Source of the DNA: Proteobacteria bacterium SPGG2
GTDB taxonomy: Bacteria; Pseudomonadota; Gammaproteobacteria; Acidiferrobacterales; SPGG2
Length of the DNA: 5,079 bases
Reading direction: 5' to 3'
Assembly: GCA_001643475.1 (NCBI GenBank)
Contig: LXTK01000301.1
Coordinates: 1-5,079 of the forward strand
How positions within the stretch are numbered: position 1 is the first letter of the stretch; each line of letters begins with the position of its first letter. The notes under the pieces were generated by a model that saw only the letters and a program-made list of their open reading frames with translations, was not told where the DNA came from and did not search any database. Positions 1 through 4,945 of this stretch are shown in pieces. Both the position numbers and the translations under genes were made by a program.

Positions 1-1
1 T

Positions 2-133
2 GTCGGTAAAGATAGGCTCGACGAACTATCGGAGATGGCGGCGGTTGACCCGACCGCCGCTGGAAACCCGATACCCGCCGGTCCCCCCGAAATGAAGACA
101 ATGTTTATTAACGCTATTGAAGGTCGACTGTAG
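2..133 (+). CDS. Iron-containing alcohol dehydrogenase, C-terminal end only
   Basis: The frame is open from the first full codon to a TAG at 131-133 and gives the last 43 residues of a protein that begins outside the window. It reads ...LDELSEMAAVDPTAAGNPIP... and ends in AIEGRL. The 'MA..DPTA.GNP.P' pattern about 25 residues before the C-terminus is typical of group III (iron-dependent) alcohol dehydrogenases, where 'D.(C/T)...NPR' precedes a final short helix. These enzymes oxidise alcohols or reduce aldehydes with NAD(P). The iron-binding Asp/His residues and the nucleotide-binding fold would lie upstream, so activity and substrate cannot be judged. The next gene begins about 100 bp downstream on the same strand. 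The family call rests on one short motif and is moderate. Confidence 0.6.
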   Translation, partial: VGKDRLDELSEMAAVDPTAAGNPIPAGPPEMKTMFINAIEGRL

Positions 134-210
134 AAATTCCACGCCTGCGCGCGGGTAACGCTTTTCGTGTAAGGCGCTTGTTGGAATGCACGTGAGCCCT
201 TTAAAGCACC

Positions 211-221
211 ACCATAATGGT
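211..221. promoter_or_regulatory. Short dyad upstream of the TerB-like gene, possible operator
   Basis: ACCAT-A-ATGGT is a perfect 5-bp inverted repeat around one central base. It ends immediately before the AGAGGA ribosome binding site. A regulator could bind there and block expression, but a dyad this short is expected by chance several times in 5 kb. No clear -35/-10 pair was found beside it. Confidence 0.15.
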
Positions 222-235
222 AGAGGAACGCAAAC

Positions 236-793
236 ATGAGCGACGAAATTCTCGGTGATCGCAAAAAAGCATTGGAGGAATCATTCTTCGCCAAGGAAAG
301 CGACAAACTCCGCCAGGCCCTACAAGAAAAAGAGGAAGCAAAGAACAAGAAGGAAGCTCTTTCGGCCGCGTCTGGCATAACTGATGATGCGGTGCTCGAA
401 CAGCTTGTCGCGCTCGACATCCGCAGCGATACATTGGCAGCGCTGTCCCTTGTCCCACTAGTAGAAGTCGCCTGGGCGGACGGCACGATGGACGATAGCG
501 AACGCAGCGCCATTCTGTCCGCCGCCAAGGACGCAGGCCTAAGCGGTGAAAGCGCGGCCCTGCTGGACGGATGGCTGGCCACAAAACCGAGCTACAAAGT
601 GCTTTCAGCCTGGAAAGACTATGTCTCGGCGCTTGCGAGTACGATGGATGCGGCGGCCAAGGATAAACTCAAACAAGAGCTGCTCGGTCGCGCGCGCACG
701 GTGGCAGAGTCAGCCGGCGGGTTTCTCGGTATCGGCAAGATTTCGAGCGAAGAGGAAGATAAGCTGGAGGAGTTGGACCGCGCTTTTTCGTGA
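236..793 (+). CDS. TerB-like (tellurite-resistance-type) domain protein, function unknown
   Basis: This is a complete 185-residue cytoplasmic protein. The ATG is preceded by AGAGGA (222-227) at good spacing, which supports this start. Residues 1-45 are highly charged and probably a coiled coil (ALEESFFAK, then Lys/Glu/Gln-rich). Residues 64-115 carry the hallmark of TerB-like all-helical domains, VAWADGTMDDSERSAIL at about 78-94, matching the usual 'VA.ADG.....E..AI' pattern. The end, IGKISSEEEDKLEELDRAFS, is a charged amphipathic tail. There is no signal peptide or membrane segment. TerB-like domains are linked to membrane-associated stress complexes, but most stand-alone members have no known activity, so no function is assigned. 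A near copy of its last 21 codons occurs at 4846-4911, fused to an fhs fragment, so the genome has or had a paralogue. An 11-bp dyad (211-221) lies just before the ribosome binding site. Confidence 0.8.
   Translation: MSDEILGDRKKALEESFFAKESDKLRQALQEKEEAKNKKEALSAASGITDDAVLEQLVALDIRSDTLAALSLVPLVEVAWADGTMDDSERSAILSAAKDAGLSGESAALLDGWLATKPSYKVLSAWKDYVSALASTMDAAAKDKLKQELLGRARTVAESAGGFLGIGKISSEEEDKLEELDRAFS
728..793 (+). repeat. Direct repeat, copy A (partner at 4846-4911)
   Basis: This is the 3' end of the TerB-like gene, repeated about 4.1 kb downstream in the same orientation at 84% identity over 63 coding bases. The differences are mostly at third codon positions. That indicates old paralogous coding sequence rather than a recent duplication or an assembly artefact. 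Confidence 0.85.
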
Positions 794-1108
794 GTTCTGG
801 CCACCGACCATGGGAATCTGTACGAGACCCTTCATGAGCTTATCTTAGCGCTCGCATTCAACTATGCGGCGACCGAAGTGAAGATAACCGCTTGGCGGCC
901 TGGCCGGCCTGCCTAATTCATCCTTTCAGGCAGCGATGGATCGAGTGCTGTAGCGGAAAGAGGAAATTTAGCTCCCGAACATGTGCGCTCGTCGTAGTAG
1001 TACTTGGCGATCGCTCCTAACCAACAATCTAAGGCAGAGATCACTATGCCATTCGCCCCCTCAGAAATGTCAATGTGGTACAAGCCAATCCGGCTCCACC
1101 ATCCAAAA
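794..1108. other. Spacer between TerB-like gene and DUF262 remnant
   Basis: About 315 bp without a gene I can support. The frame of the TerB-like gene stays open for 40 codons after its TGA, to a TAA at 914-916, but the product is not recognisable. A GC-rich imperfect hairpin (GGCGGCC / GGCCtGCC, 894-913) could help end transcription, but no T-run follows it. The minus strand is open across 913-1218 and includes the words YHIDISE, which recall IS481-type transposases, but the flanks do not fit. Confidence 0.5.
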
Positions 1109-1546
1109 ATGTCTGATGAAGATACCAGCGAAAAATACGAGCTACGCGAACAACGTACTGTAACTGAGACCAACCGAGAGAAGCTTCCAAACTTTGTTGA
1201 GGCACTTAAGCAACCCAAGTAAATGAATGTTCAGCCGTTCTACCAGCGGCGGAAGCGTTGGGATGCTGTGCGCCAATCGCGTTTGATCGAATCGTTTGTG
1301 ATCAACATTCCCGTCCCACCGCTCTTCGTCTACGAAACCGAATTCAATACATACGAGGTCATGGACGGCCAACAGAGTATTACGGCTATACAGTCGTTTT
1401 ATGCTAACGAGTTCGCCTTGAAAGGTTTGGAACGGTGGCCAGAGCTGAACGGAAGAAGGTACTCTTCAGTTTCCAGGGGTCGGGTCAGTTGGAAGCAAAC
1501 GCTAAGCAGGTTTACCAACCAATTCGGCCATCGGACACCGACTTAA
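1109..1546 (+). pseudogene. DUF262 (ParB/GmrSD-N-like) protein, broken remnant
   Basis: The frame reads MSDEDTSEKYELREQRTV..., continues NFVEALKQPK, then a TAA at 1220-1222. It resumes with MNVQPFYQRRKRW..QSRLIESF..NIPVPPLFVYE and YEVMDGQQS. This is the N-terminal DUF262 core, related to ParB/Srx nucleotide-binding folds and to the N-domain of the GmrSD type IV restriction enzyme. The TAA sits where relatives usually have one residue (often Trp) between the two halves, so it looks like a nonsense mutation. The normally conserved DGQQR motif reads DGQQS. After 'ELNGRRYS' (near 1466) homology stops. Dropping one T there gives YSQFPGV, close to the usual YSQLP, so a +1 frameshift is likely. The frame then meets further stops. 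Most of the C-terminal part of a normal family member is absent. DUF262 proteins are often found in phage-defence regions, but no defence partner is visible here. Confidence 0.75.
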
Positions 1547-1595
1547 TCAATTACTGCGGTGAAATCAAATTATTCACAGGGCCCTGCCCGTTCTT

Positions 1596-2222
1596 TTAAC
1601 CGATATTTTCAGATACATACTTATAGATATCGTTCTTGACTCTACTTCCTTCTTCGAGAAGTATCGAAATTTCTGAGGAAGTTTCAGATATGAAGTCCTC
1701 GTCCTTGATAGAAGAAATATTTATCTTTACATTCATTGTTGCTCCCTCAAGTCCGGCATATGCCTGTTGTGACGCGACACCAAGGTCGCTGAGAGCGTTG
1801 GAATTAGATTTGCCAAGAAGCTTGCCTGCCAGTCTCAAAACGTCAAGGCATTCGCGCGCTATTCCGAGAGGTGACTGAACTGCTTCCTTGAAGCCTTTCT
1901 GTATTGCCTCTTTTCTTGATTTCTTATCTTCCTCGGTCTCTTTTGCCATTTTGAACGCAGCCATTACACCATTGAAAACCTCTGCATCAAGATCTACCCT
2001 TTTAAGAAGACTTTTTGAAAGGGTCTGAGCTTTTTTGAGAGCCTCGGCAAGTTCGATATGGAAGGACTCATAACCTTTCTCGCCTATAGTCAGGCTACAG
2101 ACCATCGAGACCAGATCTGCCCCTAAGGCTCCAGAGAGCGCTGCCACACTTCCACCACCGGGTGCAGGGGAATTTGATCCTAGTACTCGACTAAATTCTT
2201 CAACTGATAGTTTTACAAGCAT
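1596..2222 (-). CDS. fchA: Methenyltetrahydrofolate cyclohydrolase / formiminotetrahydrofolate cyclodeaminase
   Basis: A complete 208-residue member of the FTCD_C (cyclodeaminase/cyclohydrolase) family, at its normal single-domain length. It is predicted to be a cytoplasmic all-helical dimer. It converts 5-formimino-tetrahydrofolate to 5,10-methenyl-tetrahydrofolate with loss of ammonia, or hydrolyses methenyl- to 10-formyl-tetrahydrofolate. Diagnostic motifs are PAPGGGSVAALSGALGADL (19-37), DLDAEVFNGVMAAFK (77-91) and SDLGVASQQAY with GATMNVKIN (145-168), followed by IKDE. The start has GAGGA at 2229-2233 on the minus strand, seven bases away. FtcD lies upstream on the same strand, 448 bp away, and supplies its substrate. 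The gene is much more AT-rich than ftcD by hand count: 18 G+C of 60 at 1681-1740, against 35 of 60 at 2941-3000. This suggests a different origin. The 3' end is followed by a 10-bp palindrome (CAGGGCCCTG, 1577-1586) with no T-run. Confidence 0.9.
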   Translation of the reverse strand: MLVKLSVEEFSRVLGSNSPAPGGGSVAALSGALGADLVSMVCSLTIGEKGYESFHIELAEALKKAQTLSKSLLKRVDLDAEVFNGVMAAFKMAKETEEDKKSRKEAIQKGFKEAVQSPLGIARECLDVLRLAGKLLGKSNSNALSDLGVASQQAYAGLEGATMNVKINISSIKDEDFISETSSEISILLEEGSRVKNDIYKYVSENIG

Positions 2223-2670
2223 TGATAGTCCTCGCTATTTAATCTCAATAGTCCGACATTCCCCGGATGAACTGATATCGGAAGCTGGAGGGGCTGGGCC
2301 TCGTCCCTGTGGTGAGAATATGGCGCCGCCATCACGCCCGCCGAGGTCGCGATCACTACCGGTTGCAATCACGCCACCCAGTTGGCGGCACGCACCATAC
2401 AAGTCTCTACACGACCGTCGGTTCTTGAAGACGCCCGCTTCACCTCAATTGTCATTTTTATTCTTGCTTCAAGGTTGCCATAGTTTCAAGTAGGAATAAT
2501 TCTCGACGAATCGATTTGCTGCTGTTTTCCGTTTTTGTTAGGCGATAGGATGTTGGTGCTATGCAACGGCACCCATACCCATTTTGGTTTCCTCAGCAAG
2601 CCTGAATTCCCACCCTTTCACCGTCACCACGGTCACAGTTCTCGGCAAAGACTAAGGACTCGGCAATGGG
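2223..2670. other. Long gap between ftcD and fchA, mostly decayed sequence
   Basis: The gap is 448 bp, too long for a tight operon spacer. It contains the aminotransferase remnant at 2316-2405 and, just before it on the plus strand, a short reading (2279-2320: RKLEGLGLVPVVRI) that recalls the N-terminus of KDPG/KHG aldolases. From 2406 to 2670 I see no gene, only a small inverted repeat ACCGT-cacc-ACGGT. No promoter for fchA could be placed with confidence. Confidence 0.5.
2316..2405 (+). pseudogene. Class I/II PLP-dependent aminotransferase remnant
   Basis: Thirty codons after a TGA (2313-2315) read EYGAAITPAEVAITTGCNHA and then TQLAARTIQV. The string 'G..ITP.EVAIT.GCN.A' is the well-known segment of fold-type I aminotransferases that precedes the first large-domain helix, where relatives read ITAGCNQAF. 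Nothing before or after it continues the family, and stops close the frame on both sides within about 60 codons. It is therefore a short orphan piece of a gene that once ran opposite to ftcD/fchA. The match is short, so the call is moderate. It has no start, no ribosome binding site and no PLP lysine. Confidence 0.5.
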
Positions 2671-3612
2671 CTAAGCGTCGAGCTCGAGGAGGTGATTCTC
2701 GAGGATTTGGCTCTTGTAATCCCAAGGCCCGTTAATCCCCTCAAGTTGCAGATACCACTCGGCGGTCTGGACAAGCACCTCCGCCGCGATGGTGCCGCAG
2801 ACTTGCGCTGCTAGGACATTAACTCCATACCGAGCGGCCTCAGCTTTTAGCAGGTTGTAGACGCGGTGCAGGGGTGTCTTAAGCGGGTTGGTTATCTCGC
2901 AGGACACCACCGTGCAAGCCTTGCCCGTTCGACGGTGCGTCTGAGGTAAACCGATCACGCCCTGGATGTTGGTGAAGCCTCCGTGCTTGCCGCGCACATA
3001 GCTGGCCAGCTTTTTCGCGATTGCTAAATCCGTTGTGTCCAGCACCACGTTGAAATACGCGTCGTGTTCCTCCAAGGCGCCGACAATTGTGGCCCCTGCC
3101 GTCGGATGCAACTTCGCAGGACCAATGTCGGGAGCCCGCTCCGGATCTACGAGGACGGCCTCTTTGAGCCCCTCGTAGTTGCCTTTGCGGATGAAGGTCA
3201 GGCCTTCATTCTCCCGGCGGCGTGCATTCTTACCGGTAAAATAGATGGGCACGTCGTACCGCTTATACAACTCCTGGCCTAAGTCCTCGGCGAACTCCTT
3301 GCATTCGTCAATGGTAATGTCCTTGCATGGGTATATCTCAATGGTGTCCACGGCCCCGATACGCGGGTGGCGACCGCGCTGCTTCTCCATATCGATAAGT
3401 TCGTATGCCTTGCCGGCCGCGTCGAGCAATGCCTCTTTCATCGCCTCGGGGCGACCTAGCACCTCAACAGGCAGACGATTGAAATCAGAATCTGGCTCGT
3501 ACCCAATGAGCTTGACGCCGTCGCGTCCCCGTAACTGGTCAATAATTTTGTCTATGACCTCTGCGCGAGTGCCATCACTGAAATTGGGGTCTGAAAGGAT
3601 GTAACTCGACAT
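2671..3612 (-). CDS. ftcD: Glutamate formimidoyltransferase
   Basis: A complete 313-residue formiminotransferase, the single-function bacterial form of the N-terminal domain of mammalian FTCD. It transfers the formimino group from N-formimino-L-glutamate to tetrahydrofolate, giving 5-formimino-tetrahydrofolate and glutamate, as in histidine breakdown. A related donor such as formiminoglycine in purine fermentation cannot be excluded. Residues 1-180 form the N-subdomain: SDPNFSDG (7-14), YEPDSDFNRLPVEVLG (38-53), ELIDM, then GRHPRIGAVD (80-89). His82 aligns with the catalytic His82 of the mammalian enzyme. The C-subdomain has NVVLDTTDLAIAKKLA, KTPLHRVYNLL and AEWYLQLEGI. The start is preceded by a strong AAGGAGG (3621-3627, minus strand) at ideal spacing. 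FchA downstream would take its product. Just upstream, in the position of an operon partner, lies a decayed fchA-like 3' end. Coding appears intact. Confidence 0.93.
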   Translation of the reverse strand: MSSYILSDPNFSDGTRAEVIDKIIDQLRGRDGVKLIGYEPDSDFNRLPVEVLGRPEAMKEALLDAAGKAYELIDMEKQRGRHPRIGAVDTIEIYPCKDITIDECKEFAEDLGQELYKRYDVPIYFTGKNARRRENEGLTFIRKGNYEGLKEAVLVDPERAPDIGPAKLHPTAGATIVGALEEHDAYFNVVLDTTDLAIAKKLASYVRGKHGGFTNIQGVIGLPQTHRRTGKACTVVSCEITNPLKTPLHRVYNLLKAEAARYGVNVLAAQVCGTIAAEVLVQTAEWYLQLEGINGPWDYKSQILENHLLELDA

Positions 3613-3644
3613 TGAAAACGCCTCCTTGAGATAAGTGTCATGAT

Positions 3645-3763
3645 TTATGAGGAAGTTTCAGCTACGAAGTATCTCATCTTCCTAGCCAACAAGGTTCATG
3701 CACCGGAATGGCTGCCCCCTTGCGTCGTGTGTGTAGTTGCTATTTGGCTACACAAGGGGAGGA
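3645..3763 (-). pseudogene. Decayed second fchA-like 3' end
   Basis: Read on the minus strand, this piece lines up almost collinearly with residues 145 to about 185 of the intact fchA. The first block is SSPCVAK-stop-QLHTRRKGAAIPVH (SDLGVASQQ... and GATMNVK in fchA). After one extra base comes NLVG-stop-EDE (compare INISSIKDE). After a second shift comes YFVAETSS-stop (compare DFISETSSE). At the DNA level, CTGAAACTTCCTCA is identical in both copies (3648-3661 here, 1674-1687 in fchA). It has two internal stops and two frame changes, so it is dead. It lies on the ftcD strand, ending 33 bp before the ftcD start, with the ftcD ribosome binding site in between. That is where an operon partner would sit. 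The 5' two thirds of the gene are not recognisable. Confidence 0.6.
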
Positions 3764-3774
3764 GGTTTTCACGC

Positions 3775-3788
3775 CCTGATCGATCAGG
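3775..3788. promoter_or_regulatory. 14-bp perfect palindrome, possible operator or weak terminator
   Basis: CCTGATCGATCAGG equals its own reverse complement over 14 bp. It lies about 160 bp upstream of the ftcD start (minus strand). On the plus strand it is followed by TTGTTTTTG (3791-3799), so as RNA it could form a 5-bp stem with a TCGA loop and a short U-run, a weak terminator. As DNA it could be an operator for a dimeric regulator. A palindrome of this length is expected about 0.3 times by chance in a window of this size. Confidence 0.25.
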
Positions 3789-3824
3789 AATTGTTTTTGA
3801 GGTCTTGGGCGCAAACTTGGTTCG

Positions 3825-3938
3825 TCATTTAGGCTGTCTTCCCATGCGAATGTTGCCCAGTTTCTCCGGTACCACGTCCAGCGCGGCCCATCTGTATATG
3901 TTCTCTCGCGTTGGCGATGCCAACTCAAAGTGTGACAT
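3825..3938 (-). CDS. Small unassigned ORF (37 residues)
   Basis: This minus-strand ORF runs from ATG to TGA. It begins MSHFELASPTRENIYRW and ends VPEKLGNIRMGRQPK. It has an ordinary protein-like composition, and 'F.LASPTRENIYRW' looks like the N-terminus of a longer protein cut short, perhaps cupin-like, but I cannot name a family. There is no clear ribosome binding site (AT-rich upstream). It lies upstream of the decayed fchA-like piece on the same strand, so it may be another remnant of the same old operon. It could also be chance. Confidence 0.25.
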   Translation of the reverse strand: MSHFELASPTRENIYRWAALDVVPEKLGNIRMGRQPK

Positions 3939-4256
3939 ATTTTACTTTAATTTTAATCAGTTGTAGTGGTTGAATTTGACAACACACCGTTATGCCACAG
4001 CCACCTCTGAATGATCTCGGCAGGTGGAGTTTTCGGGTTGTGGATATTCTAACGGATTTAGGCACGACAATGACGCCCCAGGTTGTGCCGGAGCTGAGCA
4101 TAGGCATGAAAATTCGCAACTTGTGCCATGCACGAGTGAGTATGGCTTGTAAGTCCGGTATTCAGTATGCTGAATTTCGAAAATCGAATAGGGTATGCGC
4201 TGAGAGCCTGTTGGGGCGCTAAGCTGCAGCCGTGGTACCAAGCCGCCTGAAATACC

Positions 4257-4277
4257 ACCCAGCGGTTGGTGCTGGGT
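4257..4277 (+). terminator. 7-bp hairpin before the fhs remnant
   Basis: ACCCAGC (4257-4263), a loop GGTTGGT, and GCTGGGT (4271-4277) form a perfect 7-bp stem, followed by CATAATTTAAC. The tail is A/T-rich but lacks a U-run, so termination would be weak. It sits 26 bp before the GTG start of the fhs remnant and could instead belong to its leader. Confidence 0.3.
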
Positions 4278-4302
4278 CATAATTTAACAAAGAGAACATT
4301 CA

Positions 4303-4845
4303 GTGGGACAGCCCAAATCGGACATCGAGATTGCACGGGAAGCAACTATGCTGCCCATTGGGGAGATAGGCGCTAAACTCGGCATACCGGATCAGGCTTT
4401 GCTGCCCTATGGCTATACCAAGGCAAAACTGTCCAAGAAATAGACCGATTCCATCATGGAAAAGCCAGATGGTAAGTTGATTCTGGTCACCGCAATCACA
4501 CCCACACCGGCCGGTGAGGGCAAGACCACTACATCCGTCGGTCTTGGGGACGGCCTCAACCGGATTGGCAAGAATGCGATGGTCTGCCTGCGTGAACCCA
4601 GCCTCGGGCCCTGCTTTGGCATCAAGGGCGGCGGCTATGCCCAGGTGGTACCAATGGAAGACATCAATCTGCATTTTACCGGTGATGTTCACGCCATAGG
4701 CGCCGCTAATAACCTGCTTGTGGCCATGCTCGACAATCATATTCACTGGGGTAATGCCCACGGTATCGATGCCCGTAGGATTTCCTGGCGCAGGGTAGTA
4801 GATATGAATGATCGGGCCCTGCGCAGCACGGTCTGTTCAATGGGT
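4303..4845 (+). pseudogene. fhs: Formate-tetrahydrofolate ligase, truncated and broken
   Basis: From a GTG at 4303 the frame reads KSDIEIAREATMLPIGEI and AKLGIPDQALLPYG, then meets a TAG at 4441-4443. It resumes KPDGKLILVTAITPTP with the P-loop AGEGKTTTSVGLGD (codons 70-83). LREPSLGPCFGIKGG, YAQVVPMEDINLHFTGD, NLLVAMLDNHIH and RVVDMNDRALRSTVCSMG follow. This is unmistakably the N-terminal third of Fhs (normally about 555 residues), which makes 10-formyl-tetrahydrofolate from formate, ATP and tetrahydrofolate. Three lesions are visible. One is the nonsense codon. The second is a 12-base in-frame loss around 4627-4635 that turns the signature GIKGGAAGGGY into GIKGGGY. The third is loss of everything after about residue 190. 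The frame then runs into a TerB-type tail (4846-4911). Translation could restart at ATG 4456, but no ribosome binding site precedes it. The P-loop survives, but the folate-binding and catalytic C-terminal parts are gone, so no activity is expected. Confidence 0.92.
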
Positions 4846-4911
4846 GATATCGGCAAGGTTTCGAGCGAAGAGGAAGATAAGCTAGAAGAGTTAGCACGTG
4901 CGTTTTCTTAG
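4846..4911 (+). pseudogene. 3' tail of a second TerB-like gene, fused to fhs remnant
   Basis: The last 21 codons before the TAG at 4909-4911 encode DIGKVSSEEEDKLEELARAF plus Ser. Eighteen of 21 residues match the end of the TerB-like protein at 728-793. The DNA matches at 53 of 63 positions, with a 25-base identical run (741-765 and 4859-4883). Six of the ten differences are silent. It is joined in frame to the fhs fragment and uses the same reading frame and stop position as the parent gene. It is best read as the remaining 3' end of a diverged paralogue after a deletion that also removed the rest of fhs. Confidence 0.85.
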
Positions 4912-4945
4912 GTTCAAGGCTCTTTGCTCGTCTAAACGAAACTGA

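Larger units (their letters stand above)
3764..4302. other. Spacer between ftcD operon remnant and fhs remnant
   Basis: About 540 bp without a firm gene. It holds a perfect 14-bp palindrome (3775-3788), a small unassigned minus-strand ORF (3825-3938), paired short inverted repeats (4160-4175 and 4176-4188) and a 7-bp hairpin just before fhs (4257-4277). Long plus-strand frames exist (3640-3966 and 3992-4222), but they lack family resemblance and clear ribosome binding sites. I read them as chance frames. Confidence 0.5.

Noticed and set aside
201..584. Long minus-strand frame opposite the TerB-like gene
   Set aside because: It is Arg/Pro/Cys-rich, as expected for an antisense shadow, and the plus-strand gene has a clear domain and ribosome binding site.
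894..913. GC-rich hairpin as terminator of the TerB-like gene
   Set aside because: The stem needs a bulge and no T-run follows. The GGCCGGCC core alone explains the symmetry.
913..1218. Minus-strand frame with YHIDISE, resembling IS481-type transposase
   Set aside because: Only about seven residues fit. The following residues do not continue the DDE core, and the frame overlaps the well-supported DUF262 remnant.
3730..3754. TGTGTAG / CTACACA inverted repeat with 11-base loop
   Set aside because: It falls partly inside the decayed fchA-like sequence and is short enough to be chance.
3640..3966. Plus-strand 108-residue ORF
   Set aside because: It overlaps the fchA-like ghost on the other strand, has no recognisable motif and has no ribosome binding site.
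4061..4089. GGCACGAC / GTTGTGCC inverted repeat with 13-base loop as a regulatory RNA
   Set aside because: There is a single short stem with a G-U pair and no supporting structure or gene context.
3992..4222. Plus-strand 76-residue ORF
   Set aside because: Parts look protein-like (VVDILTDLGTTMTPQVVPEL), but no family fits and no ribosome binding site precedes it.
4441..4443. TAG inside fhs as a pyrrolysine codon
   Set aside because: Fhs is not a known pyrrolysine protein, and the gene is also truncated and carries a signature deletion. A nonsense mutation is the simpler reading.
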